From contig NZ_JACTVA010000001.1 in the NCBI RefSeq assembly GCF_014490485.1, positions 62,001 through 126,000 on the forward strand: a stretch of DNA of 64,000 bases. The letters run 5' to 3'. A program made the translations under genes and the position numbers. This document shows, piece after piece, positions 8,708 to 15,720 of the stretch (position 1 is the stretch's first letter; each line of letters starts with the position of its first letter). The notes under the pieces were generated by a model. The model had not been told where the DNA came from and ran no database searches. It was given only the letters and a program-made list of their open reading frames with translations. Origin of the DNA: Teichococcus aerophilus (lineage in GTDB: Bacteria; Pseudomonadota; Alphaproteobacteria; Acetobacterales; Acetobacteraceae).

Positions 8708-10296
8708 TGTGCCGGGCGGATGCCAGTGGCCAGGGTGTACTGGTCGCCGCGTGGTTCCATGGTCAGTCCCTGGCGCAGGCCCCAGGCGCCTTTCAGGTAG
8801 AACACCGGGATGGTAGCGAGGTCCTGCTCAAACACGATGCGCGTCGCCTGTTCCAGCACCGCCTGCCGTTCTGCGGGGTCGAAGGTGGCGGCGGCCTTGT
8901 CGATCAGGGCGTCCAATTGCGGGTTGCTGAAGCGGCCGAGATTGGAGGTGCCGCGCCCGCGCGCCGGGTCGAATGTCTGGACCAGGGAGGTGAAGGCATT
9001 GTCGGGCAAGCCGGCGGCACTGCCGAAGATGCTCATGGAGGCGGAGAATTCAGGCTGGCCATTCGCACCGGTCAGGGCGCGGCGGAAGAAGATGGAGGAA
9101 GGCAGCGCCTCCACCGTCGTGCGGATACCGATGGCGGTGAACATTTGCCCCATGGCCTGGCACGTCTTGGAATCACCGTAGAAGCGGTCGTTCAGGCAGT
9201 GCAGGGTCAGGCCGAAGCCCTGCGGGTACCCGGCCTGCACCAGCAGGCGGCGGGAGAGGGCAGGGTCGTAGCTCGCCGGCTGCACATCTGGCACGTGGCC
9301 GAGGAAGCCCGGCGGCATGTATTGCCCGGCCGGCACGGCGCCGCCTTCCATGGCGCGCTCAGCGGTGGCGGTGCGGTTGATGGCATGGCTCATCGCCTGC
9401 CGCACTTCCCGCCGGGCCAGCGGGTTCTCGGCCATGGGCTTGCCGTCGGGACCGGTGACGAAGTTGGATCGCGCACGGCTGTCCAACGTCAGGTTCAGCG
9501 CGAAAAGGGACGTCGCTGCCTCCAAGTGCGTCTTTCCGCCGCTGTTCCGCACGCGGTCGTACAGCCCGGCGGGCACGGCATCGACGACATCGACATCGCC
9601 GGAGAGCAGCGCGGCGACCCGGGCGCTGTCATTGCCCAGGAAGCGGAAGCTGACGCGGGACCAGGGCTGCGGGCCGGCGCGGTAATCCTCGTTCCGCTCC
9701 AACGTCACGTCCTGGCCGGGTGTCCAGCGGCCCCATCGATAGGGGCCGGTGCCGATGGCGGCGCGACCGCCGTTGAAATCCTCGCCCGTGGCGCCCTGCG
9801 CCGCGCGGGCGGAAGCAATGCCGAAGGTCGAAAGATTGTTCGGCAGCAGGGGGGAGGGGACGCTGGTGCGGATCAGCACCGTGTGTGGCCCGGCAGACTC
9901 GACTGAGGCGATGTCTCGGATGTAGGCGCGGTAGGTTCGCACGCCCTCGATGGTCTGCGCCCGGCGGATGGAAAAGACCACGTCCTCCGCCGTCAGGGGC
10001 GAGCCATCGTGGAAGCGCGCGTCTTCCCGCAACTTGAATTCCCAGGTCGTTGCATCGACAGGACGCCAGGAATGGGCGAGGCCGGGCGTCGGCTTCACCT
10101 GCGCATCCTGCACCACCAGGGGTTCCCAGACATGCAGTTGCACGTTCCGGCTGGGGGTGAACAACAGATGCGGGTCGGCGCTGTCGATCGCCGCCTTCAT
10201 GCCGATCCGCAACTCCTGCGCCGCCGCCATGCAGGGCCAGGAGAGAACCGCCAGCAGAGCAGCCGAACGCAGGCTGCGGAAAGCGAGTGGGGCCAT
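8704..10296 (-). CDS. Family-5 solute-binding protein, Sec-exported class
   Basis: 530 residues from 10296, where GGAGG sits about nine bases upstream; an ATG 25 codons earlier lacks this. The Sec signal ends PCMAAAQ, followed by ELRIGMKAAIDSADPHLLFTPSRN. Family motifs include ARFHDGSPLTAEDVVFSIRR, AAIGTGPYRWGR and LARREVRQAMSHAINR. It is the first gene of an operon with the M28-like gene (4-bp overlap) and a Tat-type SBP. A GAACC-N3-GGTTC palindrome 67 bases upstream of the start is shared with the second M28-like gene, suggesting control by the IclR protein at 10486. Ligand unknown; a peptide or amide is suggested by the hydrolase partner. Confidence 0.88.
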   Translation of the reverse strand: MAPLAFRSLRSAALLAVLSWPCMAAAQELRIGMKAAIDSADPHLLFTPSRNVQLHVWEPLVVQDAQVKPTPGLAHSWRPVDATTWEFKLREDARFHDGSPLTAEDVVFSIRRAQTIEGVRTYRAYIRDIASVESAGPHTVLIRTSVPSPLLPNNLSTFGIASARAAQGATGEDFNGGRAAIGTGPYRWGRWTPGQDVTLERNEDYRAGPQPWSRVSFRFLGNDSARVAALLSGDVDVVDAVPAGLYDRVRNSGGKTHLEAATSLFALNLTLDSRARSNFVTGPDGKPMAENPLARREVRQAMSHAINRTATAERAMEGGAVPAGQYMPPGFLGHVPDVQPASYDPALSRRLLVQAGYPQGFGLTLHCLNDRFYGDSKTCQAMGQMFTAIGIRTTVEALPSSIFFRRALTGANGQPEFSASMSIFGSAAGLPDNAFTSLVQTFDPARGRGTSNLGRFSNPQLDALIDKAAATFDPAERQAVLEQATRIVFEQDLATIPVFYLKGAWGLRQGLTMEPRGDQYTLATGIRPAQ

Positions 10297-10353
10297 CAGA
10301 CACGCCTCCGGAAGAGGAATTGGTACCGTGCACCCAACAGGGCATTTCCCGGT

Positions 10354-10372
10354 AATGAACCGGTGGTTCATT
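10354..10372. promoter_or_regulatory. Candidate IclR operator, site 1 (AATGAACC-GGT-GGTTCATT)
   Basis: Perfect 19-bp interrupted palindrome, 8-bp arms around GGT, between the SBP gene (start 10296) and the IclR gene end. The core GAACC-N3-GGTTC recurs at 13116-13128 upstream of the second M28-like gene. The centre is 67 bases from the SBP start; the other centre is 68 bases from its start, so a common regulator is likely. The IclR protein encoded between them is the obvious candidate. Confidence 0.65.
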
Positions 10373-10485
10373 TTTGTCGTCGGGCAGATTGGTACCAGCC
10401 GGTAAGCGGGCCAGCAATCCGCTTTCAGTGATGGCGCATCGATTCTTTCAGACCGGACGCCGTCACCGTCCGGAGGGGTCCGCTA

Positions 10486-11301
10486 TTAGCCGTGGCCCAG
10501 TGCCTGGGAGAGCTTCTGGCTGCCTTCCCGTGCCAGGGCCAGCAACTCGGAGGCTCGTTCACCCGCCGCCCGCACTAGCGGTGCCGCGATCAGCAGCGCC
10601 GCGACGACCTGGCCGCCCGCATCCACCACGGGCACGCCAACGGAAAAGGCTTCGGGCGAGACCTCGCCCCGGCTGAAGCAGTGGCCGCTATCCCGGATGC
10701 GGTCCAACTCCCGCAGCAAGGCCGTGGCCTCGGTGGGGGTTTCGGTGGTGAAGCTGTGGCGCTGGCTCGCCAGCACCGCGCGTTGCACGGCGTCCGGTGC
10801 ATGCGCCAGCAGCACCTTGCTGGCACCGGCGTAAAGAGGCGAGGTGCCTCCCACCGTGGCGTGGTAGCGCACGATCCGGCTGGTTTCCCACTTGCTCAGG
10901 CACAGGCTCTCCAACTCCTGCCGCACGCGGATCTGCACGGTTTCGTCGCAGCGCTTGCCGATCTCCTCCAGCACCGGCTGGCCCAGCCGCACGAGGTCGA
11001 TCTGCTGCTCGGCCCGTGCCGCCAGTCGCACCGCCTGGTAGCTGAGCCAGTAGGTCGCCTCGCTGCCCTTGCGGCGCACGAAGCCGGTAGCCTCCAGGGT
11101 CTGCAACAGACGGAAGGTACGGGCCTTGCTGTTGCCCGAGGCGCGCGCAAGGTCCGACAAGCCCAGGCCGGGCGTGTCGCCGACCAGGATCAGCAACCGC
11201 AGGGCACGGTCGGCCGCGGCGATCAGGTAGCTGTGGGAGCCGTCCTCGCCGTTATCCGCGGGCTCGGGCGGCGCGCTGCGCGGCTGTGTCGTGGTCGCCA
11301 T
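10486..11301 (-). CDS. IclR-family transcriptional regulator
   Basis: 271 residues. The N-terminal winged helix (about 25-90) reads SYLIAAADRALRLLILVGDTPGLGLSDLARASGNSKARTFRLLQTLEATGF in two continuous parts, a standard IclR DNA-binding domain; the effector domain fills the rest, with GVPVVDAGGQVVAALLIAAPL near 225-245. The start at 11301 (MATTTQP) precedes the HTH by a short tail. It lies 61 bp downstream of the second M28-like gene, same strand, so the two may be co-transcribed. Shared palindromes in front of that gene and of the SBP operon downstream suggest it controls both units. The effector is unknown, possibly a product of the hydrolases. Confidence 0.88.
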   Translation of the reverse strand: MATTTQPRSAPPEPADNGEDGSHSYLIAAADRALRLLILVGDTPGLGLSDLARASGNSKARTFRLLQTLEATGFVRRKGSEATYWLSYQAVRLAARAEQQIDLVRLGQPVLEEIGKRCDETVQIRVRQELESLCLSKWETSRIVRYHATVGGTSPLYAGASKVLLAHAPDAVQRAVLASQRHSFTTETPTEATALLRELDRIRDSGHCFSRGEVSPEAFSVGVPVVDAGGQVVAALLIAAPLVRAAGERASELLALAREGSQKLSQALGHG

Positions 11302-11362
11302 GTCTCGTCGGCCCGTTCGTGGTTCCGCATGGGCGTAGCAGAGGCGGGCCGGCCTGTGGAGG

Positions 11363-13054
11363 TCAGGGGGCTTCCAGCGCCTCGATCGCAAGTCGCAGCG
11401 CATGGGCGGCGCGGTTGCTGGCCTGCAACGCGCTGACACGGCGGAACGGCGCCTCCGCCGTGCCTGCGGCATCCGCCAGGTGGCGCAGGGGCTGCAGGCT
11501 GGGCCAGGGGTGTTGCTCCAACGCCGGGTCGTGGCGGAAGCGGTCACCCTGCGTGTAATCCAGCGGCACCAGGGCGCGGGAGGCGCGCATCAACGCCGCG
11601 TTGAAACGGGACAGTTCCATGGCTCCGGCCGCGCTCGAGGCCAGTGCGGCAGCGGCATGCTCCAGAGCGTCGGTACGCTTCAGGAGCAGGGAGATATCGA
11701 GCAGATCCCCCAGCCGCGCCTGCAAGGATTGCAATTCGCCGCGCATCGCCCTGGCATGGTCCGCGTAATCCAGCGGCAGCAGCGGTGCCGTCAGCAGACG
11801 CCAGACGACATGCACGAAGACGCGCGTGTCCCGTGCCAGCCGCTCCGGGTCGATCTTGTCCAGCGTATCGGACGCCGTATGCCACCACCAGCCCAGGGCC
11901 ATATGGGCTTGCGGGTCCGTGCCTTCTGGCCGCGCATGCCGGCTCAGGCTGTTGAAAATGGCAGGGATGCCGATGCCCCAGAAGCTCTGGTCGCCATTGC
12001 GGCCCGAGCGGACGCGCGCATAGTCCTGCCTGGCCTGGGCCGAAACGGCTTCCGCCGCCAGTGCCCACAGTTCCGACCCCGCGCCGGAATGGGCGAGGTC
12101 GTCAGCGCCGCGGCCGCCGGTGGAATCGGTGTTCACATGCGCGACGCAGCGGCGGTCCAACTCGTCCCAATACGCGTCGGCATACCAGGCGGAGCCGGAA
12201 TAGCGGCCCTGGGAATGGCCGGACCAAAAGCAGAAGCGCAGGCCACGCTGCCATTCGCCGCGCCGCCCGGCGCAGAGACGCGCCACTTCCATCATGGTGG
12301 CGTTGGCGGCGCCATTGTCCATCACGCCCTGATGCCATGTGTCGTGATGGCCGGAGAACATCACGAAGGGAGCTTCCCCGCCTGCATCGGGACCGTCCAG
12401 CTCCGCGACCAGGAGAGGGGTTTCGCGCCAGCCGGTATCGACCTCGGCGAAGAGGGTGGCGTCCAGCGGGCCGCCTGCCCGAAGCCTGTCTCGCAGCGCC
12501 AGCCCGGCCTGCCGCTCCACCGTGACGGCGACGGTCGTCGGCAGATGCGCCCTCGTAACGTCCGAAGGGCTGCCCCAGACGGGGGAGATGCACATCTCGT
12601 GCAACTGGTCGTCGGGCGAGATGTGGAGCTGCCCAGCGGCACCGGCGCGGTTGGCCCGGGCCGTGGTGGCGGGCGTCGCCATCCCTTCGATCAGCACAAT
12701 CTTGCCGCGCACATCCTGCCCGGCGAAATCCGCCGGCCGCCCCGTGCCGAGATCGGCCAGCGGCGCCGTCAGCCCGTCCGGGCCGGAGGAGAGGGAGAAG
12801 GAGTGGGTGATGCAGGGCAGCGCCATGCCGCCGGCCGTGACGCGCGCGGCACCGGGCAGGCTGATATAGGCGGGGTGGTGCAGCACGGTGGTGCGGTAGC
12901 CGAAGCTCTGCATCCGTGCTTCGACGAAGCGCAGGCTTTCCAGTTCTTCCGGCGTGCCCGCCAGCTTCACGCGCTCTGCCATGACGCCGAGGTTCCGCAT
13001 CATCTCATCGGCGGAGACGGCTGAGGTCAGCTCGCACAGGCTGGCATGGGTCAC
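11363..13054 (-). CDS. M28-like metallopeptidase-fold protein, second paralogue (altered active site)
   Basis: 563 residues, same layout as the gene at 7022 but clearly diverged. PA-type insert about 75-200, M28 fold about 215-400, helical tail to the end. Seen are His236 (SGHHDTW), Asp246 (GVMDN), Asp310 (HVNTD) and His392 (WHTASDT). The usual Glu-Glu pair is His280-Ser281 in SGHSQGRYSGSAWY, so both the general base and one metal ligand are missing by simple alignment. No signal peptide is seen. The gene precedes the IclR gene on the same strand and carries the same upstream palindrome as the SBP operon. Possible roles are an atypical amidohydrolase or a binding or regulatory paralogue. Confidence 0.8.
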   Translation of the reverse strand: MTHASLCELTSAVSADEMMRNLGVMAERVKLAGTPEELESLRFVEARMQSFGYRTTVLHHPAYISLPGAARVTAGGMALPCITHSFSLSSGPDGLTAPLADLGTGRPADFAGQDVRGKIVLIEGMATPATTARANRAGAAGQLHISPDDQLHEMCISPVWGSPSDVTRAHLPTTVAVTVERQAGLALRDRLRAGGPLDATLFAEVDTGWRETPLLVAELDGPDAGGEAPFVMFSGHHDTWHQGVMDNGAANATMMEVARLCAGRRGEWQRGLRFCFWSGHSQGRYSGSAWYADAYWDELDRRCVAHVNTDSTGGRGADDLAHSGAGSELWALAAEAVSAQARQDYARVRSGRNGDQSFWGIGIPAIFNSLSRHARPEGTDPQAHMALGWWWHTASDTLDKIDPERLARDTRVFVHVVWRLLTAPLLPLDYADHARAMRGELQSLQARLGDLLDISLLLKRTDALEHAAAALASSAAGAMELSRFNAALMRASRALVPLDYTQGDRFRHDPALEQHPWPSLQPLRHLADAAGTAEAPFRRVSALQASNRAAHALRLAIEALEAP

Positions 13055-13103
13055 AGGAAGCCTCAGTCTTGACGGCCTCTACTGTCGGCGGAAGTCTTCC
13101 CGG

Positions 13104-13128
13104 TGTCAATATTCTGAACCGTCGGTTC
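13104..13128 (-). promoter_or_regulatory. Candidate promoter -35 and IclR operator, site 2, for the second M28-like gene
   Basis: On the minus strand a TTGACA box (13109-13104) lies about 50 bases before the start codon at 13054; its -10 partner is weak. Just upstream is GAACC-GTC-GGTTC (13116-13128), the same palindrome core as at 10357-10369. The operator lies upstream of the -35, which would suit activation rather than blocking. Confidence 0.55.
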
Positions 13129-13133
13129 TCTGT

Positions 13134-13766
13134 GCGATCCTGCGCGCGACGCTTAAGACGGCACTCCGGTCGAAGGGTCACTCGATCAACCATGGCGTGC
13201 CGCAGGCGGTGATCGACGGCGCCCTCGCCGCAGCCAGGCAATTCCATGACCAGCCGCTGGAGAAGAAGCTGGAATTGCGGATCAATACGCATAACCTCGG
13301 CTACCTGCCCATGCGTGGCAACACGATCCGCCATTCCGGCCTGAACAAGAACAACATGGAGGAGAATGAGTTCGGCCTAGCCCCGCATACCGACACCGGC
13401 TTCATGACCCTGTTGGCGCAGAACGATGTGCCGGGGCTGAACATCGGCACGCGGGATGGGCGTTGGATTGACGCGCCGGCCATTCCCGGCACCTTCATCG
13501 TCAACGGCGGAGACATGCTGCGGCGCTGGACGAATGACCGCTTCCTGGCCACACCGCACCGGGTGATCAACCGCTCGGGGAAGGAGCGATATTCCATTCC
13601 GTTGTTCTTCGACACGACGCTGGATGACCCGATGTCCTGCCTGCCCAATTGCAGCAGCCCGGATAATCCGCTGCGTTATGAGCCGATCACGCTCATGCAA
13701 TACATGCTGTGGCACCAGAAGAAGAACCTGGATGCCCTGGCGGCGGCCGATACGCCTGGCCGGTGA
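13134..13766 (+). pseudogene. Truncated, internally deleted Fe(II)/2-oxoglutarate oxygenase (isopenicillin N synthase family)
   Basis: The frame contains recognisable pieces of an IPNS-like dioxygenase of usually about 330 residues: NHGVPQAVIDGALAAARQF, then the iron site HTD in APHTDTGFM and the second His with RxS in ATPHRVINRSGKERYSIP. The N-terminus is degraded: the expected GFFxxxNHGVP reads SKGHSINHGVP with no plausible start. The link KNNMEENEFG (near 13347-13365) joins two regions normally separated by roughly 70-100 residues, including core strands and helices. The metal ligands survive but the fold should not. The gene is divergent from the second M28-like gene and may once have belonged to that module. 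Confidence 0.75.
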
Positions 13767-14141
13767 ATGACCCAACTCCGGCGGTCCTGGCAGGGTCACC
13801 GGCTGGTTTCCCACACAGCGGCTGCGGACAGGTGACGCCCGCACGCTGGCATCATGTGCCAGCCGGGACATCCCGCGGACAGGTTGGTGCGAAGGTCCTG
13901 TCCGCTGCTGCTATCTCAGATGATTTCAGACACTTGGCGCTGGCGGATCTGCTGTAAGTTCCGGTGGTTGCCGTGGACCGGATCGCGGTGGGCAGCAGCC
14001 CGATGCAGGCCGTATCGCCCTTCCGGAATGCGTCGAGGCCGGACTGGCGGGCGCGCATGCCCTGCCAGGCAGTGGAGGCCCCGCAGCTTGCGGAGATTAT
14101 TTTCAGTGATTAAGATCAAATAACTCAATTAAATCGTAAGA
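13767..14141. other. Intergenic region without recognised gene
   Basis: About 375 bases between the oxygenase relic and the metY leader. No frame gives a protein I recognise and no start with a ribosome site stands out; more gene decay is possible. The last 50 bases (14095-14140) are unusually AT-rich for this genome, as expected for the metY promoter, though I cannot fix the -35 and -10 boxes. Confidence 0.4.
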
Positions 14142-14176
14142 ATGTCGGGTGCCGGAGCCTTGCTCCCCCCGAACAT
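14142..14176 (+). promoter_or_regulatory. Leader stem-loop upstream of metY
   Basis: A nested hairpin just before the ribosome site: outer pairs ATGT/ACAT and CGGG/CCCG (14142-14149 with 14168-14176, one bulged A), inner pairs GGAGC/GCTCC (14154-14158 with 14162-14166). It ends 15 bases before the metY ATG. It could be an attenuator or a metabolite-sensing leader, as methionine genes in Alphaproteobacteria often have SAM-responsive leaders. It does not match a SAM riboswitch consensus I can recall. Confidence 0.45.
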
Positions 14177-14191
14177 CACAGGGGACGCAGC

Positions 14192-15493
14192 ATGACCCAG
14201 GGCCATCCCGAGACCATTGTTCTGCATGCCGGCTGGCGGCGGGACGAAGCCACCAAGGCCGTCGCGGTGCCGATCTACCAGACCACGTCCTACCAGTTCG
14301 ACGACACCGGCCAGGCGGCGCGTCTGTTCGCCTTGCAGGAGCTGGGGAACATCTATACCCGCATCGGCAACCCGACGAATGACGTGCTGGAGCAGCGCGT
14401 CGCGGCGCTGGAGGGCGGCTCGGCCGCGCTGGTCGTCGCATCGGGCCAGGCGGCTTCCGCGCTTTCCGTGCAGAACCTGGCGAGTGTGGGCGACAATATC
14501 GTTGCCTCCACCGACTTGTACGGTGGCACCTGGAATCTTTTCGCCAACACGCTGAAGGGCCAGGGTATCGAGGTACGCTTCGTCGACCCCACGGATCCGG
14601 AGAATTTCCGCCGCGCCACCGATGACCGCACCCGGGCCTATTACGCGGAGGCGCTGCCGAACCCGAAGCTGGAGGTCTTCCCCATCGCCGAGGTCGCGGC
14701 CATCGGCCGGCCGCTCGGTATTCCGCTGATCATCGACAACACCGCGGCACCGTTGCTGATCAGGCCCTTCGACCACGGCGCCGCCGTGGTGGTGCATTCG
14801 CTGACGAAGTATATCGGCGGCCATGGCAGCAGCATCGGCGGTATCATCGTCGATGGGGGCAATTTCGATTGGGAAGCCCATCCGGCGCGCCAGCCCGCCC
14901 TGCACCAGCCTGACCCGTCCTATCACGGCGCCAGATGGGTGGAAGCCGCCAAGCCGCTGGGCCCGGTGGCCTATGTGCTGAAGGCACGGACGACGCTGTT
15001 GCGGGACCTGGGCCCGGCCCTCAGCCCCTTCAACGCCTTCCTGATCCTGCAAGGTCTGGAGACGCTGCCGCTGCGCATCCGTGAGCACAGCCGCAACGCC
15101 GGGCTCGTGGCCGATGCGCTGGCGGCCCATGCGGCGGTGAGCCGCGTCATCCACCCGGCGCACCACCAGGGCGAGGCCGCCGCGCGCAGCGCCAGGTACC
15201 TGACGCGGGGCCATGGCGGTTTGGTGGGCTTCGAGTTGAAGGGAGGGGCGGAAGCCGGCCGGCGCTTCATCGATGCGCTGAAGCTGTTCTACCACGTCGC
15301 GAATATCGGCGATGCGCGTTCCCTGGCGATTCATCCTGCCAGTACCACGCATTCCCAGTTGAGCGAGACCGAGCAGAAGGCGACGGGCGTGACGCCGGGT
15401 TATGTCCGGCTCTCGGTCGGGCTGGAACACGCGGATGATATCCTGGCCGACCTGAGACAGGCGCTGGACGCCGCCGCGCAGTCCGCCGGGTAA
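14192..15493 (+). CDS. metY: O-acetylhomoserine sulfhydrylase (Cys/Met metabolism PLP enzyme)
   Basis: 433 residues, full length. It makes homocysteine from O-acetylhomoserine and sulfide in the methionine pathway, in the cytoplasm. Features: VPIYQTTSYQF near residue 26, YTRIGNPTNDVLEQRVAALEGG at 55-76, SGQAASALS near 84, IDNTAAPLLIRP near 181 and the PLP lysine Lys206 in HSLTKYIGGHG. The long insert between the lysine and the C-terminal domain, with HPARQPALHQPDPSYHG, is typical of MetY rather than of shorter MetB/MetC enzymes. It stands alone between decayed DNA and a converging gene. Its leader hairpin hints at methionine-linked control. It is the only biosynthetic housekeeping-type gene here. 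Confidence 0.92.
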   Translation: MTQGHPETIVLHAGWRRDEATKAVAVPIYQTTSYQFDDTGQAARLFALQELGNIYTRIGNPTNDVLEQRVAALEGGSAALVVASGQAASALSVQNLASVGDNIVASTDLYGGTWNLFANTLKGQGIEVRFVDPTDPENFRRATDDRTRAYYAEALPNPKLEVFPIAEVAAIGRPLGIPLIIDNTAAPLLIRPFDHGAAVVVHSLTKYIGGHGSSIGGIIVDGGNFDWEAHPARQPALHQPDPSYHGARWVEAAKPLGPVAYVLKARTTLLRDLGPALSPFNAFLILQGLETLPLRIREHSRNAGLVADALAAHAAVSRVIHPAHHQGEAAARSARYLTRGHGGLVGFELKGGAEAGRRFIDALKLFYHVANIGDARSLAIHPASTTHSQLSETEQKATGVTPGYVRLSVGLEHADDILADLRQALDAAAQSAG

Positions 15494-15720
15494 GCGGCGT
15501 GGCGGCCGGCCCCACCCAGTGGCGCGGCCTGCTGGCGGGGAGGTGGACCCACTGCTGACCGCTGCGGCACAGCAGATCCGGCGATCGACGGCCTGAACAG
15601 TTCCGGCATCACTCCACGCACCTCCGGCCGGATGATCCGGATTGCCAAGCCGCCAGCAGTGGCCGCAAGCCGGATCACGCGAGCGTCGTGCCGTACCAAC
15701 GCACACACGGCGCCCGTGGG

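Noticed and set aside
10319-10396. Direct repeat ATTGGTACC at 10319-10327 and 10388-10396
   Set aside because: Only nine bases, not symmetric around the IclR palindrome, and near palindromic GGTACC by chance; too weak to call.
11402-13024. A 540-residue frame antisense to the second M28-like gene
   Set aside because: No recognisable domain, low-complexity composition, fully overlapped by the M28 frame.
14142-14176. Calling the metY leader a SAM-II riboswitch
   Set aside because: The hairpin is real, but I cannot match the conserved pseudoknot bases of SAM-II, so only a leader structure is claimed.
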